From CAIMZW01 sp037142435 (GTDB lineage Bacteria; Actinomycetota; Actinomycetes; Nanopelagicales; Nanopelagicaceae), in the NCBI GenBank assembly GCA_037142435.1, contig JBAXAO010000034.1:1-13584 (forward strand): a DNA stretch of 13,584 nucleotides. The letters run 5' to 3'. Under the pieces are notes generated by a model. That model had not been told where the DNA came from, ran no database searches, and was given only the letters and a program-made list of their open reading frames with translations. Positions 6,250 through 13,133 of the stretch are shown piece by piece (the first letter of the stretch is position 1; each line of letters starts with the position of its first letter). The position numbers were made by a program, and so were the translations under genes.

Positions 6250-7302
6250 ATGAGTAAGCGAACACATAAGGTCATCAGCATTCCAGGAGATGGAATCGGA
6301 CTAGAAGTTACGCCTGCGGCAATTCGCGTTGTTAATGCGCTTGCCGAAAAACATGAATTCTCTATTCAATGGGCTGAAGTCGACTGGGGAACGGACTATT
6401 TCCGCAAGAACGGGCGCATGATGCCGGTCGATGGAATAGCCCAAATATCATTATTTGACGCTATTTTTCTAGGTGCCATCGGCGCTCCGGATGTTGCCGA
6501 TACCGAAACTCTCTGGGGCTTGCTCATTCCGATTCGCCGAGAATTTGATCAATACATCAACCTGCGTCCAGTAAAAAGCTTTGAAGGTGTTCCTGGACCG
6601 CTTTCGGGAAATAAGAAGATCGACTTGGTCATCGTCCGCGAAAATACCGAAGGCGAATACTCCGAAGTCGGTGGGCGTTTTGCCCGCCAATCTCCATTCG
6701 AGACTGCGCTTCAGGTTGCAGTTTTTAGTCGCCACGGAATCGATCGTGTTACCCGTTATGCGGTTGCCCAAGCTCAAAAGCGTAAAAAGGAAATCGTCTC
6801 GGCAACCAAGTCCAATGGAATTATTCACTCAATGCCTTTTTGGGATGAAGTTGTAGCTGATGTATTAGCTGAAAATCCAGATGTGACCTACCGCAACATA
6901 TTGATTGATGCTCTGGCAGCTACAATTGTTCTGGCTCCGGAAAAGTTCGATGTCATTGTTGCTTCAAATCTCTTTGGAGACATTCTGTCCGACCTTGCTG
7001 CGGCAATCGTTGGATCAATTGGAATTGCACCAAGTGGAAATATAAATCCAGAACGTCGCTTTCCTTCCATGTTCGAGCCAGTGCACGGATCAGCACCAGA
7101 TATTGCGGGTAAGGGAATTGCAAATCCTGTCGGAGCATTTCTTGCAGCCGGGATGATGTTGGATCACTTGGGTGAATCTGCAGCCAGCGCAGAACTCATC
7201 GAAGTTGTAACAAAGTTGCTCAAGAATGGAATATCCACCAAAGACCTCGGTGGAACTGAAACCACCGAAAGCTTTACACAGCACACTTTGAAAAGCATCT
7301 AA
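6250..7302 (+). CDS. Tartrate / D-malate dehydrogenase-type beta-decarboxylating enzyme
   Basis: A 350-residue NAD-dependent enzyme of the isocitrate/isopropylmalate dehydrogenase superfamily, closest by motif to tartrate dehydrogenase and decarboxylating D-malate dehydrogenase (DmlA type). Visible elements are IPGDGIG near residue 11, LWGLLIPIRREFDQYINLRP (R96, R106), VIVRENTEGEYSEVGGR (R130, Y137), ATKSNG (K187), IDALAA (D220), NLFGDILSD (D244, D248) and VHGSAPDIAGKGIANP near 279, the NAD loop. The sequence L-W-G-L-L-I-P-I-R-R-E-F-D-Q is typical of the tartrate/malate branch and not of leucine-pathway LeuB. The ATG at 6250 has GAGGA 9 bases upstream. It lies between the mutarotase and the BenE-type transporter on the same strand. 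The substrate is a 2-hydroxy diacid such as D-malate, tartrate or an alkylated relative; the choice cannot be made from sequence alone. Confidence 0.87.
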   Translation: MSKRTHKVISIPGDGIGLEVTPAAIRVVNALAEKHEFSIQWAEVDWGTDYFRKNGRMMPVDGIAQISLFDAIFLGAIGAPDVADTETLWGLLIPIRREFDQYINLRPVKSFEGVPGPLSGNKKIDLVIVRENTEGEYSEVGGRFARQSPFETALQVAVFSRHGIDRVTRYAVAQAQKRKKEIVSATKSNGIIHSMPFWDEVVADVLAENPDVTYRNILIDALAATIVLAPEKFDVIVASNLFGDILSDLAAAIVGSIGIAPSGNINPERRFPSMFEPVHGSAPDIAGKGIANPVGAFLAAGMMLDHLGESAASAELIEVVTKLLKNGISTKDLGGTETTESFTQHTLKSI

Positions 7303-7327
7303 AACCTACGTTTTTAGCGGGTTTTAG
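7299..7327 (+). terminator. Inverted repeat after the tartrate/malate dehydrogenase gene
   Basis: CTAAAACC and GGTTTTAG form perfect 8-base arms around 13 bases, starting at the last codon of the dehydrogenase. No T-run follows the stem. A direct repeat TTTTAGCG occurs at 7312-7319 and 7322-7329. It could attenuate transcription into the transporter gene; termination is not certain. Confidence 0.35.
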
Positions 7328-7371
7328 CGATATTAGTGCTGAGTCTAAGTTCCAGCCGATAGGGTTTGGAA

Positions 7372-8613
7372 ATGAATTCGGGCGAATATCGTGGCACGGT
7401 AGAAACTCCGATATTTCGCGCGATTGTTCATAATCTCAAGACTTTTCCTAAAGCACTCTCGTTCAGCGCCTTCATGTCCGGCATTCTCATTGTTTTAATC
7501 TCCTCGACTGGTCCAGTTGCCATTCTTTTGCAGGCTGCAAATGCAGGTCACTTCACGGATCGCCAAACTGCTTCTTGGCTATTTGCATGTTGGGCAGGTC
7601 CTGGGCTATTTGGTTTATATCTATCTTTGCGACTTCGAATCCCAGTAATCGGTGCTTGGTCAACGCCATCGGTCGCACTTTTAGTAACAGGGCTTGCGAC
7701 TCATAGCCTTAGCGACGCTGTAGGCGCGTATTTCATTTCTGCAGTCTTGATCACGGTAATTGGAATTACCGGCGTGCTTGAAAAAATCCTTTCAGTCATT
7801 CCTCGCCCAGTAATTATGGCGATGTTAGGTGGAGTGCTCTTTGATTTTGGCGTCAACATTTTTCGCACACTTCCGGAAGAACCTCTCATCGTCATTGGAA
7901 TGGTTTTGGGTTATTTTGTTGCTCGCAGATTCGGATGGCGCGCACCAGTTGTAACCAGCATGGGCGTTGGATTGATATTGGCATTATTCGTCGGCGCAGT
8001 GAATCGACCGCATTTCAAAGTTGGCATCGTTCATCCTGTTTGGGTAAATCCAACTTTTTCAGTTACTGGGCTAATTACATTGGCACTTCCGTTAGCGCTA
8101 TTAACTTTGACCACTCAATTCGCGCCGGGAATGGCAGTACTCACCAGCGCTGGCTATGAGGCGCCAGTCAATAAATCTTTGGTTACTGGTGGCTTGCTTT
8201 CTTTCGTCACCGCTGGCTTTCTGGGCAGTGGCGTGAATTCTGCGGCAATCACCGCTGCAATTGGTTCGGGAGAGCAAGCAGAACCTGATAAGACCAGGCG
8301 GTACAGCGCGGGAGTAGTTTGCGGCGTCGCTTACATCATCGTCGGTCTGCTGGGATCAACCATGTTGGGGCTCTTCAGCGTCCTGCCGGCTGCGATGTTG
8401 GCCGCCCTGGCAGGGTTGGGGCTATTGCCAGCAATTGCGAATTCCACCCATGAAGCGCTGGCTGATCCGGCATATCGCGAAGCCGCGTTGATTACTTTCC
8501 TAGTAACGATTTCCAACATTCACCCTTTGAAATTGGGATCTCCATTCTGGGGGCTGGTTGCCGGTTTCACCGTGCACCACATCGTCGAGTTTCGTTCACG
8601 ACCATCTAAATAG
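7372..8613 (+). CDS. BenE family proton-coupled transporter
   Basis: A 413-residue integral membrane protein of the BenE (benzoate:H+ symporter) family, with about 11-12 hydrophobic segments between residues 30 and 405. Family marks are the first-helix region ISSTGPVAILLQAANAGHFTDRQTASWLF, the WSTPSVALL motif near residue 100 (W-S-T-P-G-A-A-L-L in classic BenE), IPRPVIMAMLGGVLFDFG, and GSGVNSAAITAAIGSG. I chose the ATG at 7372 because AGGG lies 7 bases upstream; an in-frame TTG two codons earlier would sit one base from that site. It follows the dehydrogenase by 69 bases on the same strand and ends before a strong terminator. No aromatic-degradation genes are present, so its cargo is more likely an organic acid linked to this locus than benzoate. 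Fold and family are confident, the substrate is not. Confidence 0.85.
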   Translation: MNSGEYRGTVETPIFRAIVHNLKTFPKALSFSAFMSGILIVLISSTGPVAILLQAANAGHFTDRQTASWLFACWAGPGLFGLYLSLRLRIPVIGAWSTPSVALLVTGLATHSLSDAVGAYFISAVLITVIGITGVLEKILSVIPRPVIMAMLGGVLFDFGVNIFRTLPEEPLIVIGMVLGYFVARRFGWRAPVVTSMGVGLILALFVGAVNRPHFKVGIVHPVWVNPTFSVTGLITLALPLALLTLTTQFAPGMAVLTSAGYEAPVNKSLVTGGLLSFVTAGFLGSGVNSAAITAAIGSGEQAEPDKTRRYSAGVVCGVAYIIVGLLGSTMLGLFSVLPAAMLAALAGLGLLPAIANSTHEALADPAYREAALITFLVTISNIHPLKLGSPFWGLVAGFTVHHIVEFRSRPSK

Positions 8614-8845
8614 TAACTCCGAGTAATTGGATTTAGTGCCAGAATAATTTCGCCTTTGAAATACAAGGAAATCGTGGAAGGCGAGGCCGGTAACCTCCCT
8701 AAAAAATCCTTCTGCGTTGGAGTCGTCGACGAAAAACGGTCCTGAATTTTCAGGGCCGTTTTTCATTTCCACAGAAAATAGAAATTCACATTTTTCCTAG
8801 CCCGTACTCTTTTTGCGATTCAACGAATCCAAACTTTGCTCGCGA
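8614..8845. other. Intergenic region: possible mini-ORF, repeat of the tRNA stem, terminator
   Basis: No long coding frame. On the plus strand a GTG at 8674 with AAGGA four bases upstream opens a 23-codon frame (reading VEGEAGNLPKKSF then CVGVVDEKRS) that stops inside the terminator at 8743-8745; coding is unproven. GAGTCGTCG at 8720-8728 repeats exactly the 5' strand of the tRNA-like stem (8844-8852) and overlaps the palindrome TCGTCGACGA (8723-8732). A small inverted repeat GATTC-AAC-GAATC lies at 8817-8829. I see no convincing promoter. Confidence 0.4.
8732..8763. terminator. Strong bidirectional intrinsic terminator
   Basis: A 15-base-pair stem, AAAAACGGTCCTGAA with TTCAGGGCCGTTTTT and one G-T pair, closes a TT loop. 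The flanking A-run and T-run give a T-tail in both directions. It lies 118 bases after the BenE-type gene, ends the plus-strand catabolic unit, and would also stop leftward read-through from the TspO side. Confidence 0.85.
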
Positions 8846-8918
8846 GTCGTCGTGGTGTATTGGTTGCATGACAACTTTCACCAAGTTGAAGGAGCGGGTT
8901 CGATTCCTGTCGACGACT
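8846..8918 (+). tRNA. tRNA-like gene, anticodon CAC by geometry (tRNA-Val?), atypical
   Basis: A 73-base cloverleaf can be drawn. The acceptor is GTCGTCG/CGACGAC and the D-arm GTGT-ATTGGTT-GCAT contains the conserved GG. The anticodon stem is CAACT/AGTTG with loop TTCACCA, followed by a 5-base variable region. The T-arm is GCGGG-TTCGATT-CCTGT with the canonical TTCGATT loop. Loop geometry gives anticodon CAC (valine). Oddities are a pyrimidine (C) at position 37, T as the discriminator base (valine tRNAs normally have A), two bases instead of one between D and anticodon stems, and perfect pairing that extends three more pairs outside the acceptor (8843-8852 with 8911-8920). No CCA is encoded. 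The T-arm and T discriminator look more like a glycine tRNA. It may be a divergent working tRNA, a decayed copy, or a tRNA-mimicking RNA. It ends 3 bases before the stop end of the tspO-type gene. Confidence 0.5.
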
Positions 8919-8921
8919 CGT

Positions 8922-9389
8922 CTAATTTTGGATGGCGTAACCGATTGCTAAGGAAGTGGCGACGAATAGCCACAATTGATAAGGCAACAACAAATAACCT
9001 AGTGATCGTGTAGCGCCCTTGGCAATCAAATATGCCGGCACATTGGTGAAGGCAGCAATCGCCAAGACAATGGCTGACAATGAAAGCTCGTGAGGAACGT
9101 AGAAGGTGTACGACCAGAACAAAGCAAAGGCAATGCTGGCGGCCAAGAAGCTTAAGTAAATAATGGTGTGAACCTTGGTTAGCTTGCCTGGCAAGATAAC
9201 TGCTGCAACAGCCAAGACAATAAAGTTGTAAGACCAAGCAACACCAAATAACCAATCAGGTGGTTGCCATGCAGGCTTGTTAAGTGCGTTGTACCAAGAT
9301 GTGCCTTGCGAGACATAATGCCCCGAACCCAAGGCGTAGATCAAGACAATGAGTAAACCGACACCAATTAAAACGTTCTTTTGATTCAT
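8922..9389 (-). CDS. tspO: TspO/MBR family membrane protein
   Basis: A 155-residue five-helix membrane protein of the TspO/MBR (tryptophan-rich sensory protein, CrtK) family, whose members bind porphyrins and related tetrapyrroles and influence stress and pigment responses. The family core is clear: W-Y-x-x-L-x-K-P-x-W-x-P-P-x-W-x-F near residues 32-49 (SWYNALNKPAWQPPDWLF), FWSYTFY near 90, and LLPYQLWLFVATSLAIGY near the C-terminus. In the last motif the usual L-N after the threonine is S-L. Length is typical. GGAG lies 6 bases before the ATG, inside the end of the upstream ABC gene, and the two genes are 3 bases apart, so they are almost surely cotranscribed and perhaps coupled. Context links it with a membrane exporter, which could carry a tetrapyrrole or lipid-like cargo; that is inference. 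Confidence 0.9.
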   Translation of the reverse strand: MNQKNVLIGVGLLIVLIYALGSGHYVSQGTSWYNALNKPAWQPPDWLFGVAWSYNFIVLAVAAVILPGKLTKVHTIIYLSFLAASIAFALFWSYTFYVPHELSLSAIVLAIAAFTNVPAYLIAKGATRSLGYLLLPYQLWLFVATSLAIGYAIQN

Positions 9390-9392
9390 TGT

Positions 9393-11348
9393 TTACTCCG
9401 AAATCGCAGACGCGAATTGGCTGGCATAAAGGTCGAAATAGAAACCTTTTTGCGCCATCAAAGATTCGTGGGTGCCTTGTTCAATCAATTGACCCTTATC
9501 TAAGACCAAGATCATGTCGGCATCGCGAATAGTGGACAGGCGGTGGGCGATAACAAAACTGGTGCGCCCTTTGCGCAGACGAGTCATTGCTTGTTGGACC
9601 AAGACCTCGGTGCGCGTATCTACCGAAGAAGTAGCTTCATCCAAAATCAAGATGGCAGGATCGGCCATAAAGGCGCGAGCAATGGTGATCAATTGACGTT
9701 CGCCGTTAGAGACGGTGGCATTGTCATCGGTCAGCATCGAGTCATAACCCTGCGGCAATGCGCGCAGCAAGTGGTCGATGTTGGCTGCTGTGGCTGCGGC
9801 AACCACGGCTTCGTGGCTGGGGTCTAACGAGCCAAAAGCAATGTTTTCGCGCATCGATCCCGTAAATAGCCAGGTGTCCTGCAAGACCATGCCGAATTGG
9901 CGGCGCAGATCATCGCGAGTCATATCGCGGATATCGCGACCATCCAAAGTGATGGTGCCATCCAAAATGTCATAAAAACGCATCAAGAGATTAACCAAGG
10001 TGGTCTTGCCCGCGCCGGTAGGACCAACGATGGCGATGGTTTGGCCAGGCGTTACATGCAGTGTGAAATTTTCAATAAGTGGTTGATCGTTTACATAGCG
10101 GAACGCCACATTGTCGAAGTTAATGGCGCCTGTTGCGCGACCCATAGGTGCAAGGTCAGCAGCATCGGGAGTTTCTTCTTCGGCATCCAAAAGTTCGAAG
10201 AGGCGTTCGGCGGATGCAACACCGGATTGGACCATATTCATCAATCCCGCAATTTGGGCTAGCGGCATTCCGAATTGGCGCGAGTATTGAATGAATGCCT
10301 GAACATCGCCCAAGGACATCGAGCCCGTGGCAACCATGTAACCACCTATGACGGTGATCGCAACATAAATGAGGTTAGAGACCAAGGCGGTAACGGGTTG
10401 AATAAGGCCGGAAATAAATTGAGCACGGAAGCTGGATTCATAAAGTTTTTCGTTGAGTTCTGAGAATTGCTCAATCGCCTTTTCGCGGTGGCCGAACACT
10501 TTTACCAGCGAATGGCCGGTGTGCATCTCTTCAACGTGGCCATTCAACTTGCCAGTCCAATCCCATTGCGCAATAAATTGGCTTTGAGATTTCTTGGCAA
10601 TTTTGATCGAGAAGAACATCGAAAGCGGAATGGCTATTAGTGATACGAGAGCCAAAATCGGGCTGATCCAGAGCATCATGGCCAGAACTGAAAGGACGGT
10701 CAGAATCGAGTTAAGAATCTGCGACAAACCTTGTTGCAAAGAGTTAGAGATATTGTCGACGTCATTAGAAATTCGACTGAGTAAGTCACCTCGAGATTGA
10801 CCATCAAAGTATTTCAGTGGCAGGCGGCCGATCTTCTCTTCAGACTTTCGGCGCAAACGGAAGACGGTGCGCTGGGTGACGCCGGCCATCAAATAAGCCT
10901 GAATCCACATAAACAAGGAAGCGACGACATAAAGAACTATCGCCAAAATGAGTAAACGTGAGATGGCGTTGAAGTCGATGCCTTTGCCCGGCACAACCGA
11001 ACTCTTGGCCAACATGTCGGCCAAGCGATCTTGATGGGTGGCGCGCAATTGGGCGACAGCTTGGGATTTAGAGATCCCGGATGGCAATTTGCGCCCCAAA
11101 AAGCCATAAAAGACGTAGTTAGTGGCTCGGCCCAGAATCTTGGGACCGAAGGAACCAATAACGACCGCAGTCGTGATCAACGACAAGACGGTGATCAAGA
11201 TGGTGCGTTCGGGCTTTAACTCGGCAAGAAGGCGCTTGAGAGAACCTTTGAAATCTTTAGATTTGGCAGGTGGGCCACCCATCATTCCCGCCATGGGTCC
11301 GCGCATGGGACCAGGTGGTCGAGTGGTGTCAGGACGTCGGTTGCTCAT
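9393..11348 (-). CDS. ABC exporter half-transporter, catalytically intact Walker B subunit
   Basis: A 651-residue fused membrane and ATPase subunit of a type IV ABC exporter. Residues 1-30 are a Pro/Gly/Met-rich tail (GPMRGPMAGMMGGPP). Six helices span about 48-370, with an unusually long external loop of about 45 residues between helices 1 and 2 (about 83-128). The nucleotide domain starts near 408: Walker A GPTGAGKTT (442-450, K448), Q-loop VLQDTW, signature VSNGE (546-550) in place of LSGGQ, Walker B ILILDEATSSVD with D570 and catalytic E571, and switch H602 (AHRLS). The degenerate signature together with intact Glu and His is what is seen in one subunit of heterodimeric exporters of the BmrCD/TM287-288 kind. 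Its ATG overlaps the partner's stop as ATGA (11345-11348), so the pair is translated in step. The cargo is unknown. Confidence 0.93.
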   Translation of the reverse strand: MSNRRPDTTRPPGPMRGPMAGMMGGPPAKSKDFKGSLKRLLAELKPERTILITVLSLITTAVVIGSFGPKILGRATNYVFYGFLGRKLPSGISKSQAVAQLRATHQDRLADMLAKSSVVPGKGIDFNAISRLLILAIVLYVVASLFMWIQAYLMAGVTQRTVFRLRRKSEEKIGRLPLKYFDGQSRGDLLSRISNDVDNISNSLQQGLSQILNSILTVLSVLAMMLWISPILALVSLIAIPLSMFFSIKIAKKSQSQFIAQWDWTGKLNGHVEEMHTGHSLVKVFGHREKAIEQFSELNEKLYESSFRAQFISGLIQPVTALVSNLIYVAITVIGGYMVATGSMSLGDVQAFIQYSRQFGMPLAQIAGLMNMVQSGVASAERLFELLDAEEETPDAADLAPMGRATGAINFDNVAFRYVNDQPLIENFTLHVTPGQTIAIVGPTGAGKTTLVNLLMRFYDILDGTITLDGRDIRDMTRDDLRRQFGMVLQDTWLFTGSMRENIAFGSLDPSHEAVVAAATAANIDHLLRALPQGYDSMLTDDNATVSNGERQLITIARAFMADPAILILDEATSSVDTRTEVLVQQAMTRLRKGRTSFVIAHRLSTIRDADMILVLDKGQLIEQGTHESLMAQKGFYFDLYASQFASAISE

Positions 11349-13078
11349 GCTGCCTCATCCGGACTTAATTGCGAGAAGACAATCTCTTTATAGATGTCGC
11401 AGCTCTTCATTAATTCGTGATGAGTGCCGACGCCGACGATCTTGCCGTAATCCAAAACGATAATTTGATCGGCCTGCAAAATAGTACTGACTCGTTGGGC
11501 GACGACAATCGTGGTGGTGGTTTTGTTCTGCTCTTCCAGAGCCGCCCGCAATTTGGCATCGGTGGTGTAATCCAAAGCCGAGAAGCTGTCATCTAGTAGA
11601 AAGATCTTGGGCTTGCGAATGATCGCGCGCGCAATCGAAAGGCGTTGGCGCTGGCCACCTGAGAAGTTGGTGCCACCTTGAGCCACACGTGCTTCTAGTT
11701 TCTCCGGAAGTTCGTCGATGAAATCATTTGCTTGCGCAGTCTCTAGCGCCGCCCATAATTCTTCATCAGTGGCGTTCTTATCGCCGTAACGCAGGTTGTC
11801 GGCAACGGTGCCACCAAAGAGGAAAGCGCGTTGGGGAACCAGACCGATCTCGGACCAGATGCCTTCCAAAGATTGATCGCGGACATCGATGCCATCCATC
11901 AAGATGCAACCTTCGGTCACATCAATGAATCGCGGAATTAAATTAAGAAGCGTGGACTTTCCGCTGCCGGTACTGCCCACAATCGCAGTAACTTGCCCGG
12001 GCTTTGCGGTGAAGGAAATGTCGGTCAGAACTGGTTGCTCGGCTCCGGGGTAGCGAAATTCAACGCCTTTAAATTCGACTAAACCTAAGCGTTTTTCGGG
12101 CACCTTTGGGGTCAAGGTGTCCACGACTGAGGATTCGGTATCCAAAACTTCTTCAATGCGCTCGGCGCTGGCTGCGGCTCTGGGAATCATCAAAGACATC
12201 ATGATTGCCATCATGACGCTGCCGAGGATCTGCATGATGTATGCCAAGAACGCGGTCAGATTGCCGATGGGCATTGATCCGGTGTCAACTAGCTTTCCGC
12301 CAAAGTAGATGACGGCCACGCTGGATAAGTTCATGATCAACATCAACGACGGAAACATAATCGCGAAGGTGCGCGTAACACTGAGCGATGTGTTCATGAG
12401 ATCGGTATTTGTTTCGGCGAAACGCTCTTCTTCGAATTTTGTTTTTACAAATGCGCGAATGACACGAATACCGCTGATTTGTTCGCGAAGAACTAAGTTG
12501 ATGCGATCAATCTTGACCTGTAGAACACGAAAGAGCGGAACGATACGGCGCAACAATAAGAAAATCATGACGCCCATAACTGGTACGACGAAGAGCAAGA
12601 GTCCAGAAAGTTTTACATTGGTGCGCAGCGCCATGACAACGGCGCCGATTCCAGTAATCGGGGCGGCGACCATCATGGTCAACCCCATAAACAAGACCAT
12701 CTGAACTTGTTGGACGTCGTTCGTATTTCGAGTGATTAATGAAGGCGCACCGAACTTGTTGAGCTCGCGCGCTGAAAAGCGTTCAACAGCAGCAAAGACA
12801 CCGCTGCGCAGATCACGTCCAAAAGCCATAGATATCTTGGAAGCCAAATAAGCGATCCAAATGGATGCGGCCATAATCAGTGCGGAGGCGCCTAACATGA
12901 TGGCACCGATACGCCAGATATATCCAAGATCCCCTTTTGCTACACCATTATTAATCAGGTCAGCGTTGAGGCGGGGAAGGTAAAGGTTGGCGATGGCCTG
13001 AATCAGCAACAAGAGGAGAACTAAATAAATAATCCGCTTGTAGGGGCGTAAGAAATCTCGCAATATCCGAACTAGCAC
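11345..13078 (-). CDS. ABC exporter half-transporter, degenerate-site partner
   Basis: A 577-residue ABC exporter subunit and partner of the 651-residue protein encoded directly downstream. Six helices lie in residues about 15-300; the nucleotide domain begins near 332. Walker A is GSTGSGKST (368-376, K374), Q-loop GLVPQRAFLF, a canonical signature FSGGQ (472-476), Walker B KIFLLDDSFSALD with aspartate D497 where the catalytic glutamate belongs, and Q528 (VVAQRVST) in place of the switch histidine. These losses mark the non-hydrolytic ATP site, which in the dimer is completed by the partner's defective VSNGE signature. The start is GTG at 13078 with GAGG 8 bases upstream; helix 1 begins soon after. 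The gene is the first of a three-gene unit (this gene, partner, tspO) and starts 55 bases after the WhiB-like gene. Drug, lipid or metabolite export is plausible. Confidence 0.93.
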   Translation of the reverse strand: MLVRILRDFLRPYKRIIYLVLLLLLIQAIANLYLPRLNADLINNGVAKGDLGYIWRIGAIMLGASALIMAASIWIAYLASKISMAFGRDLRSGVFAAVERFSARELNKFGAPSLITRNTNDVQQVQMVLFMGLTMMVAAPITGIGAVVMALRTNVKLSGLLLFVVPVMGVMIFLLLRRIVPLFRVLQVKIDRINLVLREQISGIRVIRAFVKTKFEEERFAETNTDLMNTSLSVTRTFAIMFPSLMLIMNLSSVAVIYFGGKLVDTGSMPIGNLTAFLAYIMQILGSVMMAIMMSLMIPRAAASAERIEEVLDTESSVVDTLTPKVPEKRLGLVEFKGVEFRYPGAEQPVLTDISFTAKPGQVTAIVGSTGSGKSTLLNLIPRFIDVTEGCILMDGIDVRDQSLEGIWSEIGLVPQRAFLFGGTVADNLRYGDKNATDEELWAALETAQANDFIDELPEKLEARVAQGGTNFSGGQRQRLSIARAIIRKPKIFLLDDSFSALDYTTDAKLRAALEEQNKTTTTIVVAQRVSTILQADQIIVLDYGKIVGVGTHHELMKSCDIYKEIVFSQLSPDEAA

Positions 13079-13104
13079 CCAGGCGACCTCGCTTTCGCCA
13101 TAAT

Positions 13105-13118
13105 CCTAGTCGGCTAGG
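13105..13118. other. Inverted repeat between the WhiB-like and ABC genes
   Basis: CCTAG and CTAGG flank TCGG, 16 bases after the WhiB-like stop codon and 27 bases before the ABC start codon. It could be a weak terminator for the regulator gene or a binding site over the ABC promoter (TAGGAT overlaps it on the minus strand). Unresolved. Confidence 0.3.
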
Positions 13119-13133
13119 AACTTGGTGCGTTCT

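Noticed and set aside
8870..8886. Reading the tRNA-like gene as tRNA-Glu (anticodon TTC, loop CTTTCAC)
   Set aside because: The shifted register leaves almost no pairing in the anticodon stem, whereas CAACT/AGTTG pairs perfectly and gives CAC.
9514..11463. Several open frames on the plus strand opposite the ABC exporter genes
   Set aside because: They lie wholly opposite strongly supported coding sequence, show no recognisable domains and lack convincing ribosome sites; they are by-products of the real genes' codon pattern.
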